This document shows, piece after piece, positions 32,434-42,283 of a stretch of 64,000 bases of DNA. The DNA lies in assembly GCF_014252075.1 (NCBI RefSeq), contig NZ_CP059209.1:572274-636273 (forward strand), in the 5' to 3' direction. Below the pieces are notes generated by a model. That model worked only from the letters and a program-made list of their open reading frames with translations, was not told where the DNA came from and made no database searches. Positions within the stretch are counted from its first letter, which is position 1. Each line of letters begins with the position of its first letter. The position numbers and the translations under genes were made by a program. The DNA is from Blattabacterium cuenoti (GTDB taxonomy: Bacteria > Bacteroidota > Bacteroidia > Flavobacteriales > Blattabacteriaceae).

Positions 32434-33087
32434 TTATGGAGACAATCTATACAAAATCCATTTTTTTTCTTTTTCTAGACTGTAAACTAATCTGTCATGA
32501 AGTCTATTGGGTTGCCCCTGCCAAAATTCCATATTATAAGGTTTTATAATATATCCACCCCAATAAAAAGGACGTTTTATAATTTTTTTATCAAAAAAAT
32601 TATTCCATTTATTATATTGTTTTAATAAATATTCTTTGGATGAAATGGTCGTACTTTGTTTAGACGCCCAACATCCTATTTGATTTTTTTTAGGTCTTTT
32701 TTGAAAATATTCATCCGATTTTTCTTTTTTTATTTTAGATGTTATTCCTTTAATAAGAATTTGTCTTTCTGTATTTTTCCAATAAAAAGAAATACATACT
32801 TTAGGTATGTTTTGAATGGATCTTCCTTTAAAACTATAATAATTTGTATAAAAAACAAATCCTTTTTCAGAATATTCTTTAAGCAAAACAATTCTAGTTT
32901 CTGGACCACCGTCTTTTCCTATAGTGGAAATAGACATAGCGTTAATTTCCTCATTATTTTTTTTATGGAAAAGCTTTTCTTGTTGAAACCAATTATGAAA
33001 CAATTGAAAAGGGTCCTTTGGAATTTCAGATTCTAATAAAGAATTTTTATGATAATTTTTTCTATAATTACTTAAATCAAAAGTCAT
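32434..33087 (-). CDS. pdxH: Pyridoxine/pyridoxamine 5'-phosphate oxidase
   Basis: FMN enzyme that oxidises PNP or PMP to pyridoxal 5'-phosphate. The 217-residue protein shows the N-terminal DLSNYRKNY and DPFQLFHNWF segments, the FMN-binding TRIVLLKEYSEKGFVFYTNY region, KGRSIQNIP, and the C-terminal WQGQPNRLHDR with substrate-binding arginine and histidine. Length is normal. It completes the PLP route begun by PdxA and PdxJ in this window. It converges on hup across the terminator at 32395-32431. Confidence 0.97.
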   Translation of the reverse strand: MTFDLSNYRKNYHKNSLLESEIPKDPFQLFHNWFQQEKLFHKKNNEEINAMSISTIGKDGGPETRIVLLKEYSEKGFVFYTNYYSFKGRSIQNIPKVCISFYWKNTERQILIKGITSKIKKEKSDEYFQKRPKKNQIGCWASKQSTTISSKEYLLKQYNKWNNFFDKKIIKRPFYWGGYIIKPYNMEFWQGQPNRLHDRLVYSLEKEKKWILYRLSP

Positions 33088-33165
33088 AATTTTTTTTTAA
33101 AAGGTATAAAACAAAAATATACTAACTTTATTATGGTGTTATGTGTTTTTTAAAAAAAAATATCA

Positions 33166-33239
33166 GGCGTGATAGCTCAGTTGGTCAGAGCGTTGGATTC
33201 ATAACCCAGAGGTCGGGGGTTCAAATCCCCCTCACGCTA
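33166..33239 (+). tRNA. tRNA with CAT anticodon (elongator Met or Ile2)
   Basis: A 74-nt cloverleaf: acceptor GGCGTGA/TCACGCT, D-arm GCTC/GAGC, anticodon loop TTCATAA, T-arm GGGGG TTCAAAT CCCCC, discriminator A. The 1:72 pair is G-U rather than the mismatch of an initiator, so it is not tRNA-fMet. The anticodon stem has one A-C mismatch next to the loop. Deciding between elongator Met and lysidine-modified Ile2 needs identity-element comparison. CCA is not encoded. Confidence 0.92.
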
Positions 33240-33273
33240 TTTATATTCAGATATTAGTTAAAACACAAAAAAT

Positions 33274-34434
33274 ATGTATTTCTTTGTTTCTAGTCATTTT
33301 CTATTACAAAAATTACATACTTTATATAAAATTGTAAATTCTGAAAATTCAAGTTCAAGATATTTGATTTTTGAAATCATAGAAAATCAATTGAAAATTA
33401 TTGCTTTCAGTGATTCAGAAAATATAATTAACACTTCTATCAAGGTTTATGCAAAAAAATATACAAAAGAAAAAGTAGTCGTATCTACTAAATTTATGAT
33501 AGATATTTTAACCACATTTCCGAATGAAACTCTTCTTTTTAAGAAAAAAAAAAATGCACTGAATATTTTTTCTGAACAAGGATCTTATAAAATACCTATC
33601 TTTTTTCATGAGGAATCAATTGATTTTTTTCAGAAAAAAAGATCCATATTGAGATCATCTACTATGAAAATAACTTTATTTTCAAATCTTCTTTCAAAGA
33701 TATTAAATCAAACGTTATTCGCTGTTGGAGATAAAAAATTTCAAACAATCCTGAATGGAGTTTTTTTTAAATTTTCTCCTTATGAAGCAAATTTTGTAGC
33801 AACAGATACTTTTCGTCTCGTGAAATATACTATCAAAAATTTGAAATTTGATAAATCTATTGAATTTACTATTCCAAAAAAATCTCTTGATATAATTAGA
33901 AAAATTTTAAAAGAGGAAAAAAAGAGCAATGTCATCATTGAATACAACAATGAGATTGATATAGTCTTTCATTTTCAAAATCATATTTTTTCATGTAGAT
34001 TAATCAATGAAAAATATCCAGATTACAATTCTGTTATTCCTAATAATAATCGTGACGTTTCTCTTGTTATCAATAGACTTTTATTATTAAATACCATCAG
34101 AAGAATTTCTATTTTTTCTAAAAATAGAAAGAATTTTATTCGATTTCACTTAAATCATAATAAATTGAAAATACGTGAACAAACCTCTGTTAATAATGAT
34201 AATTTTGAATCTGAAATTCAATGTAAACCGATTTTTGATGATTTAAAAAAAACAAAAAGTATAAAAATGGGTTTCAATTCTAAATTTTTAATTGAAATTT
34301 TATCTTCTTTAAATGAAAACTTTATTTGTTTCGAACTGTATCATTCAAATAAAATAGGTATTTTAAAACCTTTTTCTAATGAAGAGAGTAAAAAAGAAGA
34401 ATCCATTTCTATATTGATTATGTCTACAATATGA
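33274..34434 (+). CDS. dnaN: DNA polymerase III beta sliding clamp
   Basis: Ring-shaped processivity clamp for replication. The 386-residue protein shows the three-domain pattern: an N-terminal FVSSHFLLQKL segment, a middle domain with LNGVFFKFS and FVATDTFRLVKY, and a third domain including SCRLINEKYPDYNSVIP. Length is normal (about 365-380). No dnaA, gyrB or DnaA-box cluster lies nearby, so this is not an obvious origin. Its last 4 bp overlap the pheT start. Confidence 0.95.
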   Translation: MYFFVSSHFLLQKLHTLYKIVNSENSSSRYLIFEIIENQLKIIAFSDSENIINTSIKVYAKKYTKEKVVVSTKFMIDILTTFPNETLLFKKKKNALNIFSEQGSYKIPIFFHEESIDFFQKKRSILRSSTMKITLFSNLLSKILNQTLFAVGDKKFQTILNGVFFKFSPYEANFVATDTFRLVKYTIKNLKFDKSIEFTIPKKSLDIIRKILKEEKKSNVIIEYNNEIDIVFHFQNHIFSCRLINEKYPDYNSVIPNNNRDVSLVINRLLLLNTIRRISIFSKNRKNFIRFHLNHNKLKIREQTSVNNDNFESEIQCKPIFDDLKKTKSIKMGFNSKFLIEILSSLNENFICFELYHSNKIGILKPFSNEESKKEESISILIMSTI

Positions 34435-36509
34435 AAATATCATTCAATTGGTTAAAAAAATATATATCTATTGATATTAATGCAGAAACAGTATCTGGTA
34501 TTTTAACTGATATTGGGTTACCAGTAAAAAGTATAAAAAAAATATTCAATGAGGATGAAATAGAAGACTCTATTTTAGATGTGGAAATAACCCCCAATCG
34601 TACGGATGCTATGAGCCATTATGGAATAGCGCGTGATTTGTATGCCTTTTTAAAATTACGTAAAGACACAGTCTATTTATCCAAACCTATAATCATAAAT
34701 GATGATGTATATCATCATAATAAATATCACGTTCAAGTTTTTATACAAGAAAATAAAAAATGTATCAGATATTCCGGAATGTCAATTTATGGAATAAGAA
34801 TAGAACCTTCTCCCTATTGGTTAGTTTCTAGACTAGAATCTATAGGGATAAAATCTATCAACAATGTTATGGATGTTATAAATTTTGTGATGTATGAATT
34901 AGGGCAACCTATCCATGTTTTTGATATGGATCAAATAGAAGAAAAAAAAATTATCATAAAAAATGCGGAAAAAAATACATATTTTCAATCTTCAGATTGC
35001 ATTAAACGAAAACTTGATGAAGAAGATCTAGTTATCTGTGATACAAAAAAGCCATTGTCTATTGCTGGAGTAATTAATAGTATTCAGTCTGATATTCATG
35101 TAGAAACTAAAAATATTTTTCTTGGAAGTGCTTGTTTTAGCCCTGTTATTATCCGTTTAATTGGAAGAAAACACTTAATAAAAACAGAATCACAATATCT
35201 TTTTGAAAGAGGGGTAGATCCGAATCAAACTGTATTTGCTTTACAAAGAACTGCCTTTATTATAAAAAGCATAACAAAAAGAAAAATATTTTTTCATATT
35301 ATTGATGTTTATCCTAGTCCGATTTATCCTTCAACAATCAAACTCAGATATAATAAAATTAGAAATGTTCTAGGAAAAAAAATATCCAGAAATAAAATTA
35401 AAAAAATTTTATCATTATTGGAAATTGTAATTCATTCTGAAAATCACAAATGTTTATTTGTCTGTGTCCCCCTTTACAGAATAGATGTTAAAAGAGAAAT
35501 TGATTTAATCGAAGAAATATTGCGTATCTATGGCATAAACAAAATTAAAATATCTGATCAAGTAAAAATATCTCCAATTCCTGACTTTTTTTACAAAACA
35601 GAACATAAAATACAAAAAAAGCTTTTCGAACAATTAATTTGTTATGGATTTCAGGAAATTATTTCTTCCACTATGAGATATGAAGATCAATATTCCACTT
35701 TACTAAATTCTTTTTTTAATAGAGAAAAAATTAGAATTATTAATCCAATTAATCAAAATTATAAATTTATGCGTTCCAGTTTATTATTTGGTATGATAGA
35801 TTGTATAGAATATAATTCTAACAGAATCAATTATTATAATTCCAATATCAAATTTTTTGAAATAGGAAAAATATACTATAAGCAGAATGATAAATTTTTT
35901 GAAAAAACATATCTCGGAATTATTATATCACAAAAAATAGAAAAAAAATATGTTGGATTTCAGACTTTTTTTTATTTAAAAGGAATTATTGAACAAATTT
36001 TTCAAAAAAGCGGAATAAACAATTACAGTCAAATATTTTCTAAACATCCTTTATTAGAAAATAGTATTTCTATGTTATATAAAAACAAAAATCTAGTTGT
36101 ACTAGGAAAATTTAAAAATAATTTTTTGAAAAAAAAAGAGATTTTTTATGCGGAAATTGATTGGGAATATTTAATTTCTATTATTCAAGAAAAAAAAATA
36201 ATTTATGTTCCGTTTTCTAAATTTCCTACTTCAAGAAGAGATTTATCTTTATTAGTCGATAAAACTATTTCTTTTGAAAAAATCAATCAATTAATAAAGA
36301 AAGAAAAAAACCATGTGATTAAAAAAATTAAAATATATGATTTCTATGAAGGAGAAAATCTGCCAAAATCAAAAAGATCCTATACTGTAAGTTTCTTTTT
36401 TGAAAGTAAAAAAGAAACATTGACTGACAAAATTATTAGAAATTCCATGAAAAAAATTGAATTTTTCTTAAAAAAAGAATTGAAAGCTGAAATCAGAGAA
36501 AAAAAATAG
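34431..36509 (+). CDS. pheT: Phenylalanyl-tRNA synthetase beta chain lacking OB insert
   Basis: Beta subunit of the alpha2-beta2 PheRS. The product is 692 residues, against about 800 in typical bacteria. It starts normally (MKISFNWLKKYISIDI) and then passes at about residues 40-50 straight into DVEITPNRTDAMSHYG, skipping the roughly 110-residue EMAP/OB-fold (B2) domain that normally lies between. The B3/B4 domain, the B5 segment, the catalytic-like domain and the C-terminal ferredoxin-like anticodon-binding domain (FPTSRRDLSLLVD...) all appear present. The frame is open throughout, so this looks like a clean domain deletion in a functional gene. It overlaps dnaN by 4 bp. Confidence 0.95.
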   Translation: MKISFNWLKKYISIDINAETVSGILTDIGLPVKSIKKIFNEDEIEDSILDVEITPNRTDAMSHYGIARDLYAFLKLRKDTVYLSKPIIINDDVYHHNKYHVQVFIQENKKCIRYSGMSIYGIRIEPSPYWLVSRLESIGIKSINNVMDVINFVMYELGQPIHVFDMDQIEEKKIIIKNAEKNTYFQSSDCIKRKLDEEDLVICDTKKPLSIAGVINSIQSDIHVETKNIFLGSACFSPVIIRLIGRKHLIKTESQYLFERGVDPNQTVFALQRTAFIIKSITKRKIFFHIIDVYPSPIYPSTIKLRYNKIRNVLGKKISRNKIKKILSLLEIVIHSENHKCLFVCVPLYRIDVKREIDLIEEILRIYGINKIKISDQVKISPIPDFFYKTEHKIQKKLFEQLICYGFQEIISSTMRYEDQYSTLLNSFFNREKIRIINPINQNYKFMRSSLLFGMIDCIEYNSNRINYYNSNIKFFEIGKIYYKQNDKFFEKTYLGIIISQKIEKKYVGFQTFFYLKGIIEQIFQKSGINNYSQIFSKHPLLENSISMLYKNKNLVVLGKFKNNFLKKKEIFYAEIDWEYLISIIQEKKIIYVPFSKFPTSRRDLSLLVDKTISFEKINQLIKKEKNHVIKKIKIYDFYEGENLPKSKRSYTVSFFFESKKETLTDKIIRNSMKKIEFFLKKELKAEIREKK

Positions 36510-36511
36510 AA

Positions 36512-37960
36512 TTATATAAAATCAGATAGTTTTTTTAAAATTTTTTCTAGTCCAGTTTCATTTTCGATTATTCTGGATATATTTTTGATATGAATTCTTT
36601 TTTGTTTCATGCTATCTCTACATCTCATAGTTACTGTATCTGTTTCTATAGTTTTATAATCCACTGTAAAACATAGAGGTGTTCCTATTGCATCTTGTCT
36701 TCGATATAATTTACCAATAGATTCTTTTTGATCATAAATCAATTTATGATTCATTTTAAATTCATCAAATATTTTTTTTGCAATTTCTGGTAATCCATCT
36801 TTTCCAACTAATGGAAGAATAGCTCCTTTGACAGGGGATAAGTAAGAAGGAAGTTTTAGAACTATACGTATAGTTCTATTTTCTACTAATTCTTCCTTTT
36901 TAAGAGAAGAAGAAAAAATAGCTAAAAAAAGACGATCTAACCCTAGAGATGTTTCTATCACATAAGGAATATAGTTTTTTTTTGATTCAAAGACTCTTAA
37001 TTTTTTTTTTGAAAAAAATTCATGTTTTTTCAAATCAAAATCTCTTCGAGAATGGATCCCTTCTATTTCTTGAAACCCAAAAGGAAAATGATATTCAATA
37101 TCTGCACCTAAACTAGCATAATGTGCCAAATGATCATGATTACGTAATTTATAATTCTTTTTATCTCCCAAAATTAAGTGCCATTTTAAACGGACATTTT
37201 TCCAGTATTCATACCATCTTTTTTCTTCTTCAGGAAGAATAAAAAATTGCATTTCCATTTGCTCAAATTCTCTCATTCTAAAAAGAAATTTTCTTGCAAA
37301 TATTTCATTTCTAAATGATTTTCCTATTTGAGCTATTCCAAATGGAATTTTCATTCTGGTAGATTTTTTTACATTATGAAAATTACAAAATATTCCTTGA
37401 GCTGTTTCTGGACGAAGATATAAATCTTTTTTATTTTCATTTTTTATTTTAAACATCATATTAAAATGACGAATTTCTGTCCAATTTTTCGTTTTAGAAA
37501 TAGAATCAAAAATATTTAATTCATCAAATAAAATTTTGAGATCTAATAAATCCTTTTTTTTTAAAGATTGAGATAAACGAAATAATATATCTTCTTTTTT
37601 TTTAGGATGATTTGAAAATTTTTTTTCTACATGTTCTTTAATCAAAAGATCAGGACGATATCTTTTTTTGGAATCCTTATTATCAATTAATAATTCATTA
37701 AACTCATTCACGTGCCCTGATGCATTCCAAATGTCATTACGCATTAGTATAGAGGAATCTATTCCTACTATATTTTCATGAAGAATAGTCATTGTTTTCC
37801 ACCAAAATTCCTTTATATTATTTTTTAATTCAATTCCATACGGACCATAATCATAAACAGCATTTAATCCTCCATAAATTTCACTAGAAGGAAAAATAAA
37901 ACCATAAACTTTTGCGTGAGAAACTAAAAAATCAAAGAAATGATCATTCCATTCTTTCAT
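36512..37960 (-). CDS. glyS: Glycyl-tRNA synthetase (eukaryal-type, single chain)
   Basis: Charges tRNA-Gly. The 482-residue class II enzyme has the motif 1 region YGPYGIELKNNIKEFWW, motif 2 FRNEIFARKFLFRMREFEQMEM, motif 3 ETSLGLDRLFLAIF, and a C-terminal anticodon-binding domain with YRRQDAIGTPLCFTVD. It is the homodimeric type rather than the GlyQ/GlyS tetramer, as usual in Bacteroidetes; slightly shorter than many homologues (about 510). It overlaps the upstream trxB by 17 bp and ends 2 bp from convergent pheT. Confidence 0.97.
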   Translation of the reverse strand: MKEWNDHFFDFLVSHAKVYGFIFPSSEIYGGLNAVYDYGPYGIELKNNIKEFWWKTMTILHENIVGIDSSILMRNDIWNASGHVNEFNELLIDNKDSKKRYRPDLLIKEHVEKKFSNHPKKKEDILFRLSQSLKKKDLLDLKILFDELNIFDSISKTKNWTEIRHFNMMFKIKNENKKDLYLRPETAQGIFCNFHNVKKSTRMKIPFGIAQIGKSFRNEIFARKFLFRMREFEQMEMQFFILPEEEKRWYEYWKNVRLKWHLILGDKKNYKLRNHDHLAHYASLGADIEYHFPFGFQEIEGIHSRRDFDLKKHEFFSKKKLRVFESKKNYIPYVIETSLGLDRLFLAIFSSSLKKEELVENRTIRIVLKLPSYLSPVKGAILPLVGKDGLPEIAKKIFDEFKMNHKLIYDQKESIGKLYRRQDAIGTPLCFTVDYKTIETDTVTMRCRDSMKQKRIHIKNISRIIENETGLEKILKKLSDFI

Positions 37961-38900
37961 GATATAAAGATAAATATCTTTCCAAATCTAATGCAGCCAT
38001 GCATCCAGTCCCAGCAGAAGTAATAGCTTGCCTATAATTCGGATCCTGTACATCCCCTGCAGCAAATACTCCTGGCTTATTAGTTATAGTGCTTCCTTTT
38101 TTAACAATAACATACCCTCTATCATCCAAATCTAATTTATTTTTAAAAATTTCTGTATTGGGAATATGACCTATTGCAATAAACAACCCGCTAATTAGAA
38201 GAGTAGTAATTGTTTTTTTTTCATGATTAAATATCTTAATTCCTTCCAAAAAATCATTTCCAATGATTTTTGTGAGATTAGAACAAAATAAGACATTTAT
38301 ATTATTTCTTTTTGAAATATAGGATTGTAATATTTTGGATGCTATCAAATAATTTTTTCTAACTATCAAATATACTTTTTTGCAAATTTTTGATAAATAA
38401 TTTGCTTCTTCTAAAGCGGTGTCTCCTCCCCCTATCACTGCTACATCTTTTCCTTTGTGAAAAAATCCATCACAAGTAGCACAAAACGAAATTCCTAATC
38501 CTATTAATTTTCTTTCTCTATCTATTCCTAAAAACTTAGGACGAGATCCTGTCGCTATAATAACTCCTCTGCTTTTGATACATTCTTTTTCTTTTTCAAT
38601 AAAAATACGATGTACTCCTCCTTTCTGATTGGATAAAAATACATTTGTTACGGATTGATTTATAATTATAGTATTAAAACGTTCTGCTTGTTTTTTGCAA
38701 TTTTCCATAAAATCTATTCCATCTATTCCTGCAGGAAATCCAAGATAATTATCAACGATCGTTGTAGTAGTTAATTGTCCTCCTGGCTGAAATCCTACAA
38801 ATAAAATAGGATTAAGATCTGCTCTTGACGCATAAATAGCAGCAGAATAACCAGCAGGTCCAGATCCAATAATAACACAATCTTGTATTTTTTTTAGCAT
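37944..38900 (-). CDS. trxB: Thioredoxin reductase
   Basis: NADPH-dependent FAD enzyme that reduces thioredoxin. The 318-residue protein has the FAD-binding GSGPAGYSAAIYASRA, the redox CATC in SFCATCDGFF (about residue 140), the NADPH-binding GGGDTALEEA, and the C-terminal AAGDVQDPNYRQA. All catalytic residues are present and length is normal. Its end overlaps glyS by 17 bp, so the two are probably cotranscribed. Confidence 0.98.
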   Translation of the reverse strand: MLKKIQDCVIIGSGPAGYSAAIYASRADLNPILFVGFQPGGQLTTTTIVDNYLGFPAGIDGIDFMENCKKQAERFNTIIINQSVTNVFLSNQKGGVHRIFIEKEKECIKSRGVIIATGSRPKFLGIDRERKLIGLGISFCATCDGFFHKGKDVAVIGGGDTALEEANYLSKICKKVYLIVRKNYLIASKILQSYISKRNNINVLFCSNLTKIIGNDFLEGIKIFNHEKKTITTLLISGLFIAIGHIPNTEIFKNKLDLDDRGYVIVKKGSTITNKPGVFAAGDVQDPNYRQAITSAGTGCMAALDLERYLSLYHERME

Positions 38901-38936
38901 AAAAATATTTTTTTCTAATAAAAATTTCTTTTTTTG

Positions 38937-38957
38937 AACTAACTTCTGAAGTTGGTT
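38937..38957. repeat. Hairpin in trxB/HsdR_N divergent spacer
   Basis: AACTAACTT-CTG-AAGTTGGTT forms a 9-bp stem (one G-T wobble) with a 3-base loop in the 71 bp spacer between divergent trxB and the orphan nuclease-fold gene. It could be an operator or mRNA structure; no known regulator is matched. Confidence 0.4.
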
Positions 38958-38971
38958 TTATTATAATTGTC

Positions 38972-39406
38972 ATGCATATTTTCAATCTTTTTATTAAAAA
39001 ACATTTACATTTAAATCGAATCAAAAACAAAATCTATATATTTTGTTCGATTAGAAAAAAATTTTATTCATTTACTCAGGAGGAAGTCACACGACAATAT
39101 ATAATTTTTTTGTTAAAAAAAGTAAAAAATTACAAAAACTTGAACATATGGATAGAATTTCCTTTACAAATAAACAAACTAAATAAAAGAATAGATATTC
39201 TAGTTCAACTGAATGAAAAACCACATATACTTATTGAATGTAAAGCTCCTAAAATCCCTATAAAACAAAAAGCTTTTGACCAAATTTCCATATATAACAC
39301 TGTAATACAGTCTCCTTTTTTAATGATAAGTAATGGAATAAAAAATTTTATTTTTCAAGTAGATTCGTGTAAAAAAAAGTTTTCCTTCTTAAAAAAGATT
39401 CCATAA
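38972..39406 (+). CDS. Orphan HsdR N-terminal-domain (PD-(D/E)XK) protein
   Basis: A 144-residue protein matching the type I restriction R-protein N-terminal domain (HSDR_N-type) that occurs as a stand-alone conserved protein in Flavobacteriia. The PD-(D/E)XK core is visible: KRIDILVQ (about residues 71-78), then LIECKAP (about 89-95), then a Gln-containing helix KAFDQISIYN. No helicase domain, HsdM or HsdS is nearby, so this is not a restriction system. The function of the stand-alone family is unknown to me; a DNA-repair or processing nuclease is inferred from the fold. Start ATG 38972 is in the divergent spacer with trxB. Confidence 0.8.
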   Translation: MHIFNLFIKKHLHLNRIKNKIYIFCSIRKKFYSFTQEEVTRQYIIFLLKKVKNYKNLNIWIEFPLQINKLNKRIDILVQLNEKPHILIECKAPKIPIKQKAFDQISIYNTVIQSPFLMISNGIKNFIFQVDSCKKKFSFLKKIP

Positions 39407-39415
39407 ATTTCTATC

Positions 39416-40426
39416 CTAAGAACATATGGAAGACATGTAATGAATAAGATCTACTAATTTTGTGGAATAACCAACCTCATTATCATACCAAGAAACTATT
39501 TTTAAAAAGTTTTGACTCAACATTATGCTAGAATTAGCATCAAAAATAGAAATTCTATCATCTCCTATAAAATCTGAAGAAACAACAGCTTCTTCCGTAT
39601 ATCCTAGTATTCCTTTTAATGTTGTTTCAGAAGCTTTTTTCATACAGTGTTTAACTTGATCATAATTGGTTCTATTTTTCAAAATAACTGTAAAATCTAG
39701 CACAGATACGTCTGGAACAGGAACCCTAAAAGCCATTCCAGTTAATTTTCCATTTAAATTTGGGATAATTTTTCCAACGGCATTAGCCGCTCCCGTTGAT
39801 GCAGGAATAATATTATTTAATGAAGACCTTCCTCCTCTCCAATCTCTAGAAGAAACAGAATCAACAACTTTTTGAGTAGCAGTGGAAGCATGGATAGTGG
39901 TCATTAAGCCCTCTAATACTCCAAAATTATCATTTAACACTTTGACAATTGGAGATAAACAATTCGTCGTACAGGAAGCATTTGATACTATATTTTCATT
40001 TGGGTTTATTTTTGTATGATTAACTCCCATTACAAACATAGGAATATCATCTTTAGGAGGAGCTGATAAAATAACTTTTTTAGCTCCTGATTTCAAATGT
40101 GCATTAGATAAATCTCTTGTTAAAAAAAGTCCAGTAGATTCAACAACATATTCTACATTTAATTTCCCCCAATTGAGTTTATTAGGGTCCTTTTGATTAG
40201 TCACTCTTACTCTCTTTTCATTTATAACTAAATAATTTTCATCTTCTATACGAATATTTCCTTTAAAATAACCATGAACTGAATCATATTTTAATATATA
40301 AGCTAAATACTCTATAGAAACTAAATCATTTACACATACTACTTCAATATTTTTTCTATTTAAAGCAGATAATAAAACTAGTTTTCCTATTCTTCCAATC
40401 CCATTTATTCCTATTTTAATAGACAT
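39416..40426 (-). CDS. gap: Glyceraldehyde-3-phosphate dehydrogenase
   Basis: Glycolytic/gluconeogenic oxidation of glyceraldehyde-3-phosphate. The 336-residue protein opens with the NAD-binding [10 protein letters not shown], has the catalytic cysteine in [12 protein letters not shown] (about residue 153), the catalytic histidine in [10 protein letters not shown], and the C-terminal [16 protein letters not shown]. Length is normal. It follows lepA by 32 bp on the minus strand and converges on the HsdR_N-domain gene with a 9 bp gap. Confidence 0.98.
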   Translation of the reverse strand: MSIKIGINGIGRIGKLVLLSALNRKNIEVVCVNDLVSIEYLAYILKYDSVHGYFKGNIRIEDENYLVINEKRVRVTNQKDPNKLNWGKLNVEYVVESTGLFLTRDLSNAHLKSGAKKVILSAPPKDDIPMFVMGVNHTKINPNENIVSNASCTTNCLSPIVKVLNDNFGVLEGLMTTIHASTATQKVVDSVSSRDWRGGRSSLNNIIPASTGAANAVGKIIPNLNGKLTGMAFRVPVPDVSVLDFTVILKNRTNYDQVKHCMKKASETTLKGILGYTEEAVVSSDFIGDDRISIFDANSSIMLSQNFLKIVSWYDNEVGYSTKLVDLIHYMSSICS

Positions 40427-40458
40427 ATTAAATAATTTTTTGATTTATGTTTGTAAAA

Positions 40459-42249
40459 TTAATTTTTAACTTTCAAAAAAGTCATAAAAGCAGATGATGG
40501 AATTTCAACTTTTCCTATTTTTCGCATTTTTTTCTTTCCTTTCTTTTGTTTTTCTATAAGTTTTCTTTTACGAGAAACATCTCCTCCATAACATTTATCA
40601 GTTACATTTTTTCTTAAAGCTTTAATAGTTTCTCTTGCTATAATTTTCCCAGATATAGAAACTTGAATAGGAATACTAAATTGATGTTTTGGAATCAAAA
40701 CAGCTAGTTCTTGACATATTTTTTTTGCCAAAAAGGAAGCTTTATTTTTATGAACCAAAAGAGATAAGGATTCTATTTTTTTATGATTAATCAATACAGT
40801 AATTTTTTTTAAATCTGAATTTCTATAACCAATAAAACTATAATCAAAAGAAGCATATCCTCTTGAAATTGTTTTTAATTTATCATAAAAATCAAATACA
40901 ATTTCGGATAAAGGCATTTCAAATGTAATTTTTATTCTTTCAGATGTCAAATAATTTTGATTTTCAATCATGATTCCACGTTTACCGATACATAAAGATA
41001 TTATACTTCCTATATAAACATCTTTAGTAAAAATAGAAACTAGAACATAAGGTTCTTCTACTTTTTTAAATTTTTCCATTTCTGGAAAATCTGAAGGATT
41101 ATTAACTAAAATAACTTGATCATTTTTCATATGAACTTTATAAGAAACATTAGGAATGGTAAGAATTACAGAAATTCCATATTCTCGTTCTAAACGATCT
41201 TTAACTACTTCCATATGAAGTAATCCTAAAAAACCACAGTGAAAACCAAACCCTAAAGCAGGAGATGATTCACTACTAAAAGAAAGAGCCGAATCATTTA
41301 AATGCAATTTTTCCATAGAAGAATGTAATTCCTCATATTTATCGGAATCAACTGGATAAATACTTGCAAAAACCATAGGTTTAACCTCTTCAAATTTTTC
41401 TATAGCTTGAATAGATGGATTATTAGCGTCTGTTATTGTATCTCCTACTTTTACTTCATAAGTATTTTTTATTCCAGAAACAACATATCCAACATCTCCC
41501 GTATTAATTCTATTTTTAGAAACACGTTTTAATTTAAGGATTCCTATTTCATAAGCATAATAAACTTTTTTTGTGGACATAAATCGTAATTTCTGTCCTT
41601 TTCGAATAGAACCATTCTTGACTCTAAAAAAAGCTTCAACTCCTGTAAATGGATTATATAAAGAATCAAAAATTATAGCTTGCAAAGGGGCTTCTGGATC
41701 CCCTTTTGGATAAGGAATGCATGTTATAATCTTTTCCAAGATATTACTAATTCCTAGTCCATTTTTAGCACTGACAGGAATAATGTCTTCCTTTTTACAT
41801 TGAACTAACTCCATTATTTCTTCCATTACTTTTTCAGAAATAGAATCCGACAAATCAATTTTATTCAAAATTGGAATAATAACAAGATTTTTTTTCAAGG
41901 CCAAAGAAAGATTTGATATAGTTTGAGCTTGTACGCTTTTAGTACAATCCACTACAAGTAAAGCTCCTTCACACGCAGCAATAGAACGTGATACTTCATA
42001 AGAAAAGTCGACATGACCAGGAGTGTCTATTAAATTCAGAATGTACATTTGATCATTATATTTATATTCCATTTGAACAGCGTGACTTTTAATAGTTATT
42101 CCACGTTCTCTCTCCAAATCCATATCATCTAATAACTGATTTCCTTTTCTTTCTGAAACAGTTTTTGTAAACTCTAATAAACGATCTGCCAATGTACTTT
42201 TTCCGTGATCTATATGTGCAATAATACAGAAATTGCGAATATGATGCAT
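40459..42249 (-). CDS. lepA: Elongation factor 4 (LepA)
   Basis: Ribosome-associated translational GTPase. The 596-residue protein has G1 AHIDHGKSTLADRLLE, the switch region ERERGITIKSHAV, G3 DTPGHVDFSYEV, G4 NKIDL, and the LepA-specific C-terminal domain (DKCYGGDVSRKRKLIEKQKKGK). Length is typical. It lies 34 bp downstream of a tRNA-Arg gene and pth, all on the minus strand. Confidence 0.98.
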   Translation of the reverse strand: MHHIRNFCIIAHIDHGKSTLADRLLEFTKTVSERKGNQLLDDMDLERERGITIKSHAVQMEYKYNDQMYILNLIDTPGHVDFSYEVSRSIAACEGALLVVDCTKSVQAQTISNLSLALKKNLVIIPILNKIDLSDSISEKVMEEIMELVQCKKEDIIPVSAKNGLGISNILEKIITCIPYPKGDPEAPLQAIIFDSLYNPFTGVEAFFRVKNGSIRKGQKLRFMSTKKVYYAYEIGILKLKRVSKNRINTGDVGYVVSGIKNTYEVKVGDTITDANNPSIQAIEKFEEVKPMVFASIYPVDSDKYEELHSSMEKLHLNDSALSFSSESSPALGFGFHCGFLGLLHMEVVKDRLEREYGISVILTIPNVSYKVHMKNDQVILVNNPSDFPEMEKFKKVEEPYVLVSIFTKDVYIGSIISLCIGKRGIMIENQNYLTSERIKITFEMPLSEIVFDFYDKLKTISRGYASFDYSFIGYRNSDLKKITVLINHKKIESLSLLVHKNKASFLAKKICQELAVLIPKHQFSIPIQVSISGKIIARETIKALRKNVTDKCYGGDVSRKRKLIEKQKKGKKKMRKIGKVEIPSSAFMTFLKVKN

Positions 42250-42283
42250 ACATAATAAGAATTAGGTTAATAAACAAATCAAA

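Noticed and set aside
33274..34434. Possible replication origin near dnaN
   Set aside because: No dnaA, gyrB, recF or DnaA-box cluster is visible; neighbours are a tRNA and pheT.
38972..39406. Type I restriction-modification system
   Set aside because: Only the N-terminal nuclease fold is present; no helicase, HsdM or HsdS is adjacent.
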